64,000 nt of DNA from Acinetobacter sp. ANC 3903 (GCF_002135315.1 NZ_NEGA01000009.1:1-64000); one strand, 5' to 3'; positions 17,007 through 27,281 are shown, counted from the stretch's first letter. The notes: generated by a model from the letters alone, not told the origin. Made by a program: numbers and translations.

Positions 17007-19169
17007 TTAGTTGGACTGTTGCTGATGTTCACGCAATAATTTCGCGACCCAAACCACCAATATTAAAATTGGAATACCAATCAGTGTGGTCATCAGGAAA
17101 AAATTCGGATAACCAATATTGGTCACGATGGTACCTGAATAGCCACCTAAAATCTTCGGCGTTAAAGTCATCAGTGAACTAAAAATGGCATATTGCACTG
17201 CAGTGAAAGATACGCTGGTTAAACTGGACAAGAAGGCGATGAAGGCTGCACCTGCCAATCCAGAGGCCAGGTTATCGACAATAATGGCAAAATATAACCA
17301 CAGTGAACTATAAGGTTTAATCACCTTACCGCTAATTTCAACCTCATCAGTTGATTGAGCATTGACTGCAGCTAAAGGCTGAACATCAACATCCAGATCT
17401 TTGGCTATGCTTGAGTTCATATCGACCGTATAACGATGCTGTGTACTTAAAATGGCTTTATCATTGTCTAGCACTTCCGCCACAAGCTGTTTCGATGCTG
17501 AATTTGCCAAGCTTGCTGCTGGAATGGCCGCGCTAAATACCCCAGTTTTGTCCAGATTGGCATCAAATTTCTGTTCATCTAAATGCAAGACAATTTTTTG
17601 TGTTTCAGTCAATGGCTGTCCAAAATACTGGCCACGCACTACTAAACTGTTCTCTTGTTCATGTGCATTAATCACATTATCACTGGTCACCGGCAGAATT
17701 TGCATCATGCTCGATTTAGCACCCTGCTGTTGCGCATCCTGTTTTAAATAAGGTACAGCGCTGATTACTGGCTGCTGAGCATTATGATCATATTGTACTT
17801 GAACCTGTACGGCATTAGCTTGTGCCAAAACCTGATTGGGCACCTTTAATTTCCAGTAACCCACTTCATCCGATTGAACCTGATACTTGTGCTGACCGAC
17901 GATGACTTGAACATCATGCGTAGGCTGACCAGATTTGACCAAACCGATAAAGATCAGGTTGGTTGAGCTAGCCAGAACTGCACCGACAAACATCAGTTTC
18001 ATAATGTTCATGCGCTGTGCCAGCAAACCGCCCAAGAAACCTCCAACCAGACTAAAAATCACCCCATAGATTTTTACCGCTTCCGCAATCTGCTCTTTGC
18101 TAAAGTTTAAATCCTGATAAAACACATTGGAGATAACCCCGGCAATAATGTCCGAGATGCGATAAAAACCGATGAGCAATAACAAGACCAAAGCAAGCTT
18201 TACACCATAGCGTTTAAAGAAATCGGCAATCGGATTGATCCAGGTTTCAACCGCCATATGCTTGTTGACCGCACCCATTTTCACCAATAATGTGCCTAGC
18301 AATACGGCTACCGCAGCAGATCCTATAAAACGTAAAGCTTCAAAACAGAACAATAACAATGAATCGGTAATTTCAAATTGTGCCTTAACAGATTCCGTTA
18401 AATTTCCAGAAAAAATATAGCTCACGACAAAGCCAATTACGGCCACAAAAAACACTGCCACCAGGCGATAATAATCGCTACGTTTATAATCTTTATAAGT
18501 ACGCTCAACCCGCGGTTCACGAATCACTAAAGTAGTCATGATTCCGACCAGCATGACTGCAGCCATAACCAGATATGTGATTTTCCAGGCACTATAAATA
18601 TAGTTTCCCTTGGCCGTTCCCAGTGATGCTGCAAGGAACAGTGCACCTGCACCGGCCACAATCATCCCGATGCGATAACCTGCATTATAAGTAGAGGCAA
18701 GCACGGTTTGCATTTCAGTTTCTGCAAGCTCAATACGATAGGCATCAATCACAATATCTTGAGTCGCTGCAGAGAAACCCAGTAACACCGCTCCCACGGC
18801 CATCTGATACAAATAACCCTGACCGAGTGCCGGATTAGAAAAAGCCATAATGCAGATGGCGCTGATAATTAAAACTTGCGCAATCAGCAACCAGGCCCGA
18901 CGTCGCCCCAGCAGCTTGGTCAAGAATGGCACCGGCAATTCATCTACTAAAGGCGCCCAGACAAATTTGAATGAATAACCCAAGGCTGCCCAGCTAAAAA
19001 ATGTCACTGCACTTTTTTCAATGCCCGCTTCACCCAGCCATAAAGACAAACTGGAAAAAATCAAAAGAATGGGAATACCGGCCGAAAAACCTAAAAACAG
19101 CATGATCAGTGCACGACGATCGAGAAAAGCAGTGAAGGCAGATTTCCACCCTGTAGATTGTGTTGTCAT
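17007..19169 (-). CDS. ampG: AmpG-type muropeptide permease with a 200-residue insert
   Basis: A 720-aa MFS protein. The first 410 residues and the last 105 residues carry the helices expected for AmpG, which imports anhydro-muropeptides for recycling and links wall damage to beta-lactamase control. The motifs WAPLVDELP and LGRRRAWL near residues 72-92 are typical. Between about residues 413 and 612 lies a soluble insert with two repeats of the pattern G-W/F-K/S-....VP...LA (GYWKLKVPNQVLA; GVFSAAIPAASLA), resembling bacterial Ig-like domains of surface proteins. E. coli AmpG has about 490 residues and no such insert. Confidence 0.88.
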   Translation of the reverse strand: MTTQSTGWKSAFTAFLDRRALIMLFLGFSAGIPILLIFSSLSLWLGEAGIEKSAVTFFSWAALGYSFKFVWAPLVDELPVPFLTKLLGRRRAWLLIAQVLIISAICIMAFSNPALGQGYLYQMAVGAVLLGFSAATQDIVIDAYRIELAETEMQTVLASTYNAGYRIGMIVAGAGALFLAASLGTAKGNYIYSAWKITYLVMAAVMLVGIMTTLVIREPRVERTYKDYKRSDYYRLVAVFFVAVIGFVVSYIFSGNLTESVKAQFEITDSLLLFCFEALRFIGSAAVAVLLGTLLVKMGAVNKHMAVETWINPIADFFKRYGVKLALVLLLLIGFYRISDIIAGVISNVFYQDLNFSKEQIAEAVKIYGVIFSLVGGFLGGLLAQRMNIMKLMFVGAVLASSTNLIFIGLVKSGQPTHDVQVIVGQHKYQVQSDEVGYWKLKVPNQVLAQANAVQVQVQYDHNAQQPVISAVPYLKQDAQQQGAKSSMMQILPVTSDNVINAHEQENSLVVRGQYFGQPLTETQKIVLHLDEQKFDANLDKTGVFSAAIPAASLANSASKQLVAEVLDNDKAILSTQHRYTVDMNSSIAKDLDVDVQPLAAVNAQSTDEVEISGKVIKPYSSLWLYFAIIVDNLASGLAGAAFIAFLSSLTSVSFTAVQYAIFSSLMTLTPKILGGYSGTIVTNIGYPNFFLMTTLIGIPILILVVWVAKLLREHQQQSN

Positions 19170-19353
19170 TGCGTTGTTTTTTTCTGCAAAACTGAATGCT
19201 GCTATTCAAACGCTTAATAGGTTCAGTTTCAACAATAATTATGAAATCATTATTTCATTTTATCGATAAAAACGAGCTGCCTGCTTGAATTTTTCAACTA
19301 AACCTGTATACCTTTAAATCTCTATTGCAATATTTTAGTTTTGGATTTAAACA

Positions 19354-22005
19354 GTGCCCCAAAAACTCGATCAAATGAATTCCACATTATCTGCAACCAT
19401 TACAGTAAATCAACCAACCCCTATACAAAGCAGCTTAATTTCAGCATTCGATCAACCGGAAATTCAAAACACCCTGACTAAAACCCAGCTTCAACCCAAG
19501 CAACTGACGCACACGCCTAATCTTGAAAAAATTCCTGCGTCAACACGAAGAATAAAACCGCTCAATGACTTTCTTGGGCAAGATCGCGCACGTGCCTCTG
19601 TTGAGGCCGGTATCGCCTTGCCTTACTCGGGCTATAATATTTTTGCAGTAGGTACGGCAGGCTTAGGTAAACGCACCATGATCAAGCGTTTGCTGCAACA
19701 GCATGCCAAGACCATGCAAACCCCAAATGACTGGGTCTATGTCAATAATTTCAAGTTTCCCCGTCAGCCAATTGCACTTGAACTTCCTGCGGGACAAGGC
19801 CCTAAATTTCAGGCCTTGTTGCATCAAACCTGGCAAACCATTTTAAAACAGCTGGAACGACGCTTTACTGCTGAAACCTATCACAACCGTATTGAAATGA
19901 TTCGTGAGCAAACTGGCGATGAACAGCAATCGGCCTTAGTCGAACTGACCAAAGAAGGTGCAGATTTTGATTTAAAACTGATTTCACAAGATGACGAGCA
20001 CTGTTTCGTACCAGTTCATCTGAAAGACAATGAATATCAGGAAATGTCCAAAGAAGACATTAATGCCTTAAATAGCAAACAGCGCGCAGAAATTGCCTCG
20101 AACATTCGCTACATGAATAAAAAGCTGGAGCGTTTGGGCTTACATTTAGGTGATCTGGAAGATGATGCACGGGATCAGGTGCAACACCTGAACCGTGACA
20201 TTGCCAAACAGGTAGTGATGCCGCGCATTGACGTAATTCAGAACAAATATCCCGATGTCGATGGACTAACTGAATATCTGCAATATTATGCTGAAGATAT
20301 TATCAATAATGTAGAAATTATTCTTGAGCAAGAAGAAGATGACTTTTCTCCGGGAAGCTTCAGCCGTGTGCCCTCGCGCTATCAAGCCAATATCATTGTT
20401 ACCTATAAGCCGAATAGCGGTGCACCAGTCATTTTTGAAGATTTCCCTACCCACTACAACTTATTGGGTCATGTGGAACAGCTTACCCAAAATGGCACCA
20501 TCACCACTGACTTTACCCTGATTCGTCCGGGTTCACTGCATCGGGCGAATGGCGGTTTTCTGATACTCGAAGCGGAACAACTGCTGGAACAGCCTTATGC
20601 ATGGCAAGGTTTAAAACGTGCATTGAAATCTGGAAAATTAAAGCTGTCCTCGCTGGAACATATGCTGACCTTAACCGGCAGCATCTCTATAGAACCACAG
20701 GCGATTCCATTAAATATTAAAGTGATTTTGCTTGCAGAACCTGAAATTTATTATGAAATTTTAGAACTGGAACCTGAACTCGGAAGCGTATTTAAAATTC
20801 GCGCCGATTTCACCGATACATTACAACGTAATGACATTAATGAACAAGCCTATATGCAATTGATTGCGGACTATGTTCAGGCCGATAAATTATTGCCTTT
20901 TGACCGTTCTGCACTGGCTGCATTACTTACCGATTCAAGCCGTCAGGCTGAAGACCAAAGTTCCTTGTCATTACATGCCCTCACTTTGGGTGATCTGATC
21001 CGGGAAGCGCATCATCATGCCGCCCAAGCCGGCGATAAATCCGTTTCAGAAAAGCATATCAACACCGCGCTTGATCATCGCAAATATCGTTTAGGTTATT
21101 TACGTGAATTGTACTGGCAAGATTTAACCCGTGGCACACAGTTAATCGAAACCAAAGGTCACCGTTTAGGTCAGATCAATGCCCTGTCGGTAATTCAATA
21201 TGCCGATGTTGAATTTGGCTTACCTTCACGTTTAACGGCATCGGTGTATCAGGGCGGCGGCGATATTCTGGATATCGAACGTAGTGTCGAATTGGGCGGC
21301 TCATTGCATGCCAAAGGCGTATTACTGATGTCGAGTTTCCTGAAAGCTCACTTTGGCCGTGAACAGATGTTGCATTTCTCGGCTGCCCTCGCCTTTGAAC
21401 AAAGTTATGGCCAAATCGATGGCGACAGTGCAACCGTAGCTGAACTTTCCGCACTTATTTCTGCGATTAGCCAGTTACCTATCGATCAGTCCTGGGCCAT
21501 TACCGGCTCCATGAACCAATTGGGTCAGGTTCAACCGATTGGCGGGGTCAATGCCAAAATTGAAGGTTTCTATGATGCCTGCAAGTTACAAGGCTTGACT
21601 GGAAAACAAGGGGTGATTATTCCACGTCAAAATATGGAACATCTGATGTTGCGCCATGATGTGATTGAAGCCGTAGCCCAAGGTCAGTTCCATATTCATG
21701 CCATTGCAACCATTGACCAGGCTCTTGAACTGTTAATGGCACGTCCGGTGGGGACACTGAATAAAAAAGGTCGTTACAGTAAAGGTTCTATCTTTGCGGC
21801 AGTCATGGCGCAATTAGAATATTGGCAGGCGCTGGAAGATGGTGCCGAACTTGAAGAAGAACCAAAGAAAAAGAAAAAAAAGAAGAAAGACAAAAAAAAG
21901 GCCAAAGCTGAAGCGGTAACTGAGACAACTTCTAATGAAGCTGAAACAGCAACATCCGTTGAGGCTGTAGCGCATAATCAAGACAGCAACCCCGAAGATG
22001 CCTGA
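19354..22005 (+). CDS. Lon-like ATP-dependent serine protease (S16, YcbZ/LonB-type)
   Basis: An 883-aa protein combining an AAA ATPase with a C-terminal Lon proteolytic domain. Walker A is GTAGLGKRT (100-108). The catalytic dyad is Ser692 (GDSA) and Lys735 (GGVNAKIEG), 43 residues apart as in Lon. It lacks the long N-terminal Lon substrate domain and has the inserted helical segment seen in E. coli YcbZ. The last 50 residues are a lysine-rich, then acidic tail. The start is a GTG at 19354; an ATG at 19375 is possible. Cellular substrates of this group are poorly known. Confidence 0.9.
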   Translation: MPQKLDQMNSTLSATITVNQPTPIQSSLISAFDQPEIQNTLTKTQLQPKQLTHTPNLEKIPASTRRIKPLNDFLGQDRARASVEAGIALPYSGYNIFAVGTAGLGKRTMIKRLLQQHAKTMQTPNDWVYVNNFKFPRQPIALELPAGQGPKFQALLHQTWQTILKQLERRFTAETYHNRIEMIREQTGDEQQSALVELTKEGADFDLKLISQDDEHCFVPVHLKDNEYQEMSKEDINALNSKQRAEIASNIRYMNKKLERLGLHLGDLEDDARDQVQHLNRDIAKQVVMPRIDVIQNKYPDVDGLTEYLQYYAEDIINNVEIILEQEEDDFSPGSFSRVPSRYQANIIVTYKPNSGAPVIFEDFPTHYNLLGHVEQLTQNGTITTDFTLIRPGSLHRANGGFLILEAEQLLEQPYAWQGLKRALKSGKLKLSSLEHMLTLTGSISIEPQAIPLNIKVILLAEPEIYYEILELEPELGSVFKIRADFTDTLQRNDINEQAYMQLIADYVQADKLLPFDRSALAALLTDSSRQAEDQSSLSLHALTLGDLIREAHHHAAQAGDKSVSEKHINTALDHRKYRLGYLRELYWQDLTRGTQLIETKGHRLGQINALSVIQYADVEFGLPSRLTASVYQGGGDILDIERSVELGGSLHAKGVLLMSSFLKAHFGREQMLHFSAALAFEQSYGQIDGDSATVAELSALISAISQLPIDQSWAITGSMNQLGQVQPIGGVNAKIEGFYDACKLQGLTGKQGVIIPRQNMEHLMLRHDVIEAVAQGQFHIHAIATIDQALELLMARPVGTLNKKGRYSKGSIFAAVMAQLEYWQALEDGAELEEEPKKKKKKKKDKKKAKAEAVTETTSNEAETATSVEAVAHNQDSNPEDA

Positions 22006-22020
22006 CATTTTCTGAGACAT

Positions 22021-22051
22021 AAAAAAAGCGCCCCTTCAAGGCGCTTTTTTT
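22021..22051. terminator. Bidirectional terminator, Lon-like / grxD
   Basis: GCGCC (22028-22032) pairs with GGCGC (22040-22044) with A and T runs on both sides, between two convergent genes. Confidence 0.88.
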
Positions 22052-22073
22052 CATACAACATCATCACACTGAA

Positions 22074-22415
22074 TTAAGCTTCAGGCGCTGGGCTGTACTG
22101 TTCTACCAAAGGTTTTAACTCACCTTTTTGGAACATATCGAGCATGATATCGCTACCACCGATCAATTCGCCATTGATCCACAATTGTGGGAACGTAGGC
22201 CAGTTGGCAATTTTCGGTAAAGTTGCACGGATATCCGGGTTTTCCAAAATATTGACATAAGCAAATGGACGACCAATTTGACTGAGTGCTTCTACTGCAC
22301 GTGCAGAGAAACCACATTGTGGAAATTGTGGTGTACCTTTCATGTAAAGTAATACTGCATGTTTAGCAATTTGGTCACGAATTAACGCTTCAGTATCGCG
22401 TACTTGTTCAGTCAT
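22074..22415 (-). CDS. grxD: Monothiol glutaredoxin
   Basis: A 113-aa monothiol glutaredoxin, carrying or transferring [2Fe-2S] clusters. The active site is Cys34 in CGFS, with the WPTFPQLWI and GGSDI segments that bind glutathione. The frame is open to 22589, but the start is placed at 22415 (MTEQVRDTEAL), since GAGGA lies upstream and residues before it do not match the family. Confidence 0.93.
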   Translation of the reverse strand: MTEQVRDTEALIRDQIAKHAVLLYMKGTPQFPQCGFSARAVEALSQIGRPFAYVNILENPDIRATLPKIANWPTFPQLWINGELIGGSDIMLDMFQKGELKPLVEQYSPAPEA

Positions 22416-22578
22416 TGATAAATCCTCAACTAATCTGCCTCGCATTATACCCAAAACTGGAGGAAACAGTATGTCTAAAGCAATAATTCCATTTTTATTT
22501 ACGTTTGGGCTTTTAATCTGTCCTGGATTTTGCTTATATAAACTTTTATTTTTCCCTCCTAACAGATAAGAGTTAGTC

Positions 22579-23790
22579 ATGAATAACATTACCCTTGCTC
22601 CTGTGCAAACTGATCAACCATCTCATTTGATGTCGGTATTTGGCCGTCAGCCGATCAGCTTTGTCCGAGGACGAGGTTCTTATCTTTATACTGAAGATGG
22701 TACTGAATACCTAGATGCATTAACAGGGATTGCTGTATGTGGTCTGGGTCATTCACACCCAGCGGTGACTGAAGCGATTGCTGAACAGGCAGCGACCCTG
22801 ATTCATACCAGCAACATTTTTGAGGTGCCTTGGCAAATTGCAGCTGCACAAAAACTAGCTGAAGTTTCCGGTATGGAAGAAATTTTCTTCTCGAATAGTG
22901 GTGCAGAATCAAATGAAGGTGCAATTAAAATTGCCCGTAAATTTGGCCATATGCAAGGTATTAAGACCCCAAAAATCATTGTCGCAGACCATTCTTTCCA
23001 CGGCCGTACCCTAGCGACTCTTTCCGCGACCGGTAACAAAAAAGTTCAGGAAGGTTTTGCACCTTTGGTAGAAGGTTTTATTCGTGTGCCATTTGGCGAC
23101 ATTGAAGCGATTGAAGAAGCTGCCATCAACCACCCAGACATCGTGGCAATTCTGGTTGAACCAATTCAGGGTGAAGGTGGTGTAAATACTGCACCTCAAG
23201 GCTTTAGCTATCTTGAAGACATTCGCCAAATCTGTAATCAACATAACTGGTTGATGATGCTGGACGAAGTTCAAACAGGTAATGGCCGTACCGGTAAATA
23301 CTTTGCTTACCAACATACCAATATTGTTCCGGATGTACTCACCACTGCCAAAGGTTTAGGTAATGGCTTCCCGATTGGTGCCGTGATGACCCAAGGTCGT
23401 GGCGTGGGCGTACTCACCGCAGGTAACCATGGTTCAACCTATAGCGGTACTGCTTTGGGTTCACGTGTGGTTTACACCGTGATTGATACCATTCAAAAAG
23501 AAAATCTGGTTGAAAATTCAGCAAAAATCGGGGCTTATATTGTTGAACAATTCAAACAGCAATTAGCCGATCAAAACGTGACTGTACGTGGTTTTGGTCT
23601 GATGATTGGTATTGAATTGCCAAAAGCTTGTGGCGAATTGGTCAATATTGCACGTGATGACTATCATTTGATTATCAATGTGACGGCGGGTTCGGTTGTT
23701 CGTTTATTACCACCGCTGAACATTGACCAACCACAGGCCGATCAGTTGATTGAACGTCTAGTTAAAATGATCAAGAATTATTTAGCTTAA
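22579..23790 (+). CDS. argD: Acetylornithine aminotransferase (class III PLP)
   Basis: A 403-aa class-III aminotransferase that converts N-acetylglutamate semialdehyde to N-acetylornithine in arginine synthesis and may also act in lysine synthesis. The PLP lysine is Lys258 (TTAKGLGNG). The segments SNSGAESNEGAIK, HSFHGRT and LDEVQTGNGRTG are the usual ones. Transcribed alone, divergent from grxD. Confidence 0.92.
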   Translation: MNNITLAPVQTDQPSHLMSVFGRQPISFVRGRGSYLYTEDGTEYLDALTGIAVCGLGHSHPAVTEAIAEQAATLIHTSNIFEVPWQIAAAQKLAEVSGMEEIFFSNSGAESNEGAIKIARKFGHMQGIKTPKIIVADHSFHGRTLATLSATGNKKVQEGFAPLVEGFIRVPFGDIEAIEEAAINHPDIVAILVEPIQGEGGVNTAPQGFSYLEDIRQICNQHNWLMMLDEVQTGNGRTGKYFAYQHTNIVPDVLTTAKGLGNGFPIGAVMTQGRGVGVLTAGNHGSTYSGTALGSRVVYTVIDTIQKENLVENSAKIGAYIVEQFKQQLADQNVTVRGFGLMIGIELPKACGELVNIARDDYHLIINVTAGSVVRLLPPLNIDQPQADQLIERLVKMIKNYLA

Positions 23791-23806
23791 GCCTTCAATC
23801 TAATCT

Positions 23807-23834
23807 AAAAAAGCCGCTGATCGCGGCTTTTTTG
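23807..23834. terminator. argD terminator (bidirectional)
   Basis: GCCGC and GCGGC form a 5-bp stem around TGATC, with A and T runs on either side, between convergent argD and the LysR gene. Confidence 0.85.
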
Positions 23835-23844
23835 TGCTTTATTC

Positions 23845-24774
23845 TTATGAGACTGTTTGATAAATTCTTCCGCCGGGTAACTGGCTAAAGTATTGTTTTA
23901 ATGCCTCTAAACAGCGATGAACTTTCGTTGGTTGCTGATCTTTTTTTGCTGTGACGGCATATAAAGTGAAATGAGATAGTTTCCACTCGGGTAAAACTTC
24001 CATCAGAGAGCCATTGACTAAGTCTTTTTTTGCATCCAGATATAAAATTCGTGCAATACCATGCCCTTGCAAACATAAAGATTTCGCAACCAAAACGTTA
24101 TTGGTACTGAAACGTGATTTCATTTCCAGATTTACTGTTTCGCCCAGCCCTGCGTGTTGAAATGAAAAATGCTGATAATTTTTCATAATATTGACCGGAA
24201 TCAGATCATGATGGTTTAGATCTTCAGGTCTTGACACAGGCGCAGACTGATTCAAATAACTCGGTGACGCCACTAAAACCTGCTCCACCAGAGCCAGTGG
24301 CACGACATTCAAATTATGATCTTCGATTTTTGGACTCATGTGTAAGGCAATATCAATACGTCCTTCGATTAAATCGGTGTATTGATTATCTGCTTCTATA
24401 TGTACAGCGAGCCGACGATGTGCCTGCATCCAGTGAGACAATGCAGGAATCACATGATTAGCACCAAGTTCCGGGGTTGTGGCAATGCGTAAATCCCCCA
24501 CCAAGTCATCACGCAACTCGTCGATACGGATTTTCCCACGCTCAGCAGCGGCAAGCATTTCTTGACAGCTGTGGAAAAAAGCTTGTCCAGCTTCAGTCAG
24601 ACTTAATTTTCTAGTAGATCGATGCAGAAGTGTAACTTCCATTTCATTTTCTAATGAACGAATTTGCTGACTCACGGCACTGGTGGTAATTCCCAACTCA
24701 CGTGCAGCACCGCTAAACGAGCTTTTTTCAACAACACAAGCAAATACACCCATTGCTCGAAGTTGATCTAACAT
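23845..24774 (-). CDS. LysR-type transcriptional regulator
   Basis: A 309-aa LysR regulator. The N-terminal winged helix is clear (MLDQLRAMGVFACVV, then SFSGAARELG and SAVSQQIRSLE), followed by the effector-binding domain (about 90-295). The start at 24774 is chosen because GAGGG lies seven bases upstream and because LysR proteins begin with this helix; the frame extends 18 codons further. No divergently transcribed neighbour suggests the target. It most resembles the broad DmlR/AaeR-type group. Confidence 0.88.
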   Translation of the reverse strand: MLDQLRAMGVFACVVEKSSFSGAARELGITTSAVSQQIRSLENEMEVTLLHRSTRKLSLTEAGQAFFHSCQEMLAAAERGKIRIDELRDDLVGDLRIATTPELGANHVIPALSHWMQAHRRLAVHIEADNQYTDLIEGRIDIALHMSPKIEDHNLNVVPLALVEQVLVASPSYLNQSAPVSRPEDLNHHDLIPVNIMKNYQHFSFQHAGLGETVNLEMKSRFSTNNVLVAKSLCLQGHGIARILYLDAKKDLVNGSLMEVLPEWKLSHFTLYAVTAKKDQQPTKVHRCLEALKQYFSQLPGGRIYQTVS

Positions 24775-24868
24775 AAATTTCCCTCTGAACTTATGAGTGC
24801 TCTTATCTTTTTGATAAAAGCAACTCATTGTATTATACGGTGAAATTTATTTTTTGTATTTGAAAAAT

Positions 24869-25678
24869 TTAATTTATTGGTAAAACATTAGTCGGATTGA
24901 TTGGTTTGCCATTTAGGCGTACCTGAAACTCGAGCATGGTGCGATTGGTGCCTGTTGAACCCATTTCAGCAATTTTCTGTCCTGCTGTCACATTCTGACC
25001 GCTACTCACATTCATTTTGCTGTTATGTGCATAAGCAGTAATGTAACCATCTATATGCTTGATCAAAATCAAGTTACCGTATTCTTTCAAACCATCTGCT
25101 GCATACACCACTTGCCCATCAGCAGCAGCAAAAATTGCATCACCTGTATTACCGCTATAGCGAATACCCTTCACATTTGCAGCAACATTAAAGTTTGCAA
25201 TGACTGCCCCATTACTTGGTTTTACCCAGCGCAAGGCAGAAACCTTAGAGGATGCCACAGGTGCAGTCGTGGTGGTTACCGGAGCAGTGCTTGTAGCCGG
25301 TGTAGTCGGCAGTTGAACTGTTTGTCGTTGAATTGGTGCAGCTTGTGCCACGGCTTGTGTTGTTGTGGTACGGCGTGATCCGGAATTTTTTAAACGTAAA
25401 GATTGCCCGACATAAATACGGTACGGGACATCTATATCATTCATCTCGGCAACGCTGAGATAACTTAAACCATAACGTGCGGCGATCCCGCTTAAGGTAT
25501 CCCCCGAACGAACCGTATAGTAATCCGGTGCAGTCACATAACGTGTTGCATTTTGAATTTGCGGTTTTGACGCACAGCCACTCAAAATAGCAATTGAAAC
25601 AACAGCTGTAGACAACACAATGGTCTTCAACAATGCTGTAGGCGCAGCAAATAAGCGATATTGTGACACCACGTGCAT
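24869..25678 (-). CDS. nlpD: NlpD-like LysM/LytM lipoprotein
   Basis: A 269-aa lipoprotein. A basic and hydrophobic leader ends at the lipobox LSGC, with Cys35 as lipidation site. A LysM repeat (about 53-97, YTVRSGDTLSGIA) binds peptidoglycan. After a Thr/Ala/Pro linker comes a LytM (M23) domain (about 150-268). The zinc ligands of active M23 peptidases are mostly missing, as in E. coli NlpD and EnvC, which activate amidases instead of cutting. surE lies immediately upstream, like the surE-pcm-nlpD-rpoS cluster of enterobacteria, but pcm and rpoS are absent here. Confidence 0.87.
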   Translation of the reverse strand: MHVVSQYRLFAAPTALLKTIVLSTAVVSIAILSGCASKPQIQNATRYVTAPDYYTVRSGDTLSGIAARYGLSYLSVAEMNDIDVPYRIYVGQSLRLKNSGSRRTTTTQAVAQAAPIQRQTVQLPTTPATSTAPVTTTTAPVASSKVSALRWVKPSNGAVIANFNVAANVKGIRYSGNTGDAIFAAADGQVVYAADGLKEYGNLILIKHIDGYITAYAHNSKMNVSSGQNVTAGQKIAEMGSTGTNRTMLEFQVRLNGKPINPTNVLPIN

Positions 25679-25793
25679 TAATCTTCCTCTTTACACATAA
25701 ATGTATTTATTGATTTGCGTTAAGATTAGCAAAAAAGTACCTGAAAAATATGTTCAATTCTGCTTTTTCACAAAGTTATAACACTATTCGGCA

Positions 25794-26564
25794 CTATTTA
25801 GAAAACTGTGCATGTAATGTGTGCAAAATCTCATAATTTGTGGCATCCATTTGAATCGGAGTAATACTGACATAACCATTTGCCACAGCAAAAAAGTCCG
25901 ACTCTATTTCAGTTAAACCCTTTTTAGGTTCAGCCACAGCCTCACCTGACAAACCAATCCAATACACTTGGCGTCCACGTGGGTCTACATGACTGGTAAT
26001 AGGTTTAGATTGACTGCGACGTCCCTGATAAGTAATTTTTGAACCTTGCAATTCAGATATATCTGGAATATTCACATTAAAAATATGGCGTGGAGGTAAA
26101 ATCGGCAAACCCTGTGCAATAAAATCATGCACCCATTTTGCGGCGACCGCATAATCATTCGGACTGTCATAAGAACGTACATTTGGCCCTGCCATGGATA
26201 CAGCAATGGCAGGCTGTTTCATTAATCGCCCTTCAAATGCTGCGCCGACAGTTCCTGAATAAAGCACGTCATCACCCAGATTTGCCCCGCTATTAATTCC
26301 GCTGACCACCAGATCAAATTCAAAATCGAATAAACCATTCATGGACAGATAGACACAATCTGCAGGTGTTCCATTGACTGCCCAAACATCGGCTGAAATC
26401 TGAATCGGTCGTAAGGGACGGTCTAAAGTAAGGGCACTGGAAAAACCACTGCGTTCACTTTCAGGAGCAACAATAACCACACGACCAAGGGGAGCCAAGG
26501 CTTGAGCCAATGCCTGAAGCCCGGGAGCAAAAACACCATCATCATTGGCAATTAATATATTCAC
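25794..26564 (-). CDS. surE: 5'/3'-nucleotidase SurE
   Basis: A 256-aa SurE nucleotidase, which removes phosphate from nucleoside monophosphates and short polyphosphates. The metal site is formed by Asp8 and Asp9 (ANDDG), Ser39 (ERSGFS) and Asn91 ([10 protein letters not shown]). It is in the same direction as nlpD with a gap of 115 bases, so they may share a transcript. Length is normal. Confidence 0.96.
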   Translation of the reverse strand: MNILIANDDGVFAPGLQALAQALAPLGRVVIVAPESERSGFSSALTLDRPLRPIQISADVWAVNGTPADCVYLSMNGLFDFEFDLVVSGINSGANLGDDVLYSGTVGAAFEGRLMKQPAIAVSMAGPNVRSYDSPNDYAVAAKWVHDFIAQGLPILPPRHIFNVNIPDISELQGSKITYQGRRSQSKPITSHVDPRGRQVYWIGLSGEAVAEPKKGLTEIESDFFAVANGYVSITPIQMDATNYEILHTLHAQFSK

Positions 26565-26674
26565 TTAAATATCTCGTAACGGTTAAAAATGACTGATCAC
26601 AACATTTGATTGAATTATATAGAAAATTATATATATTTGACGCTCAACATTTATTCAAAAAGTGTGACTTTAAA

Positions 26675-27052
26675 ATGATTAAAACTTTATCATTTCGTGG
26701 CTTATTAGGGTTCGGCATTGCGACATTGTTATCTTCCACTGTTTTAGCCAATGAAGGCTTATCTCAGGAAGAAGCCAATACTATTGTGAAAGAAGATCTT
26801 GCTTCAACTCAAGTGATGACTGAAGTATGCCCGGCAATTATAGGGAAAAATGCAAAATTTGATCAAAAAATTCAGCTCTTGATTCAGTCTTATCTGCAAG
26901 ATTATTCAGACAAATCGATGACTTTTGATAAAATTCAAGCAGATTCAGAATATAAATCTGTACTGGATGAGGCCCGTCAGGCTGCAAAAGAAACCAGTAA
27001 TGATGAACAAAAATCGGTTTGCGAAGAAGTCCTGGCTTATCAGCCTGAATAA
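26675..27052 (+). CDS. Small secreted protein, paralogue 1 (MCR_0457-like)
   Basis: A 125-aa protein with a signal peptide (MIKTLSFRGLLGFGIATLL...VLA). The mature part carries a TEVCPAI motif, NAKFDQ, a conserved DEARQAAKE and a late cysteine (SVCEEVLAY), so two cysteines may pair. The frame is open from 26606, but the start at 26675 gives a proper signal peptide. The next gene encodes a clear relative. From memory this looks like the small family called MCR_0457 in Moraxellaceae. Function unknown. Confidence 0.72.
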   Translation: MIKTLSFRGLLGFGIATLLSSTVLANEGLSQEEANTIVKEDLASTQVMTEVCPAIIGKNAKFDQKIQLLIQSYLQDYSDKSMTFDKIQADSEYKSVLDEARQAAKETSNDEQKSVCEEVLAYQPE

Positions 27053-27112
27053 ATCGCTCTGACTTTATATAAGACACTTAAAATATTAAGAAGTATCTTA
27101 TAGTGATGACAG

Positions 27113-27143
27113 GCATAAAGAAGACTGTTCTTTATGCTTTTTT
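27113..27143 (+). terminator. Terminator after secreted paralogue 1
   Basis: GCATAAAGA (27113-27121) pairs with TCTTTATGC (27129-27137), followed by six T. Confidence 0.85.
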
Positions 27144-27281
27144 AATCCTTTCTTATCTGCAAGTTTTTGAGGATTAGCATCATTTTCAACAGCTTCAATA
27201 CATTTGTGTACTTACAATTACCAAAAATATGGTTAAGCTTATTTTTATTGTGATGTTTATAAATAATTTAGGTCTGTTTCA

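Noticed and set aside
21870..21900. Frameshift in the A-rich 3' part of the Lon-like gene
   Set aside because: The frame stays open through the A run and ends with a normal stop and terminator, so the lysine-rich tail is real coding sequence.
22416..22589. N-terminal extension of the glutaredoxin
   Set aside because: The extra residues are unlike the family, and a ribosome site lies before the ATG at 22415.
25794..26564. Missing pcm and rpoS as a deletion between surE and nlpD
   Set aside because: Acinetobacter is not expected to carry rpoS, so the shorter cluster is probably ancestral for the genus.
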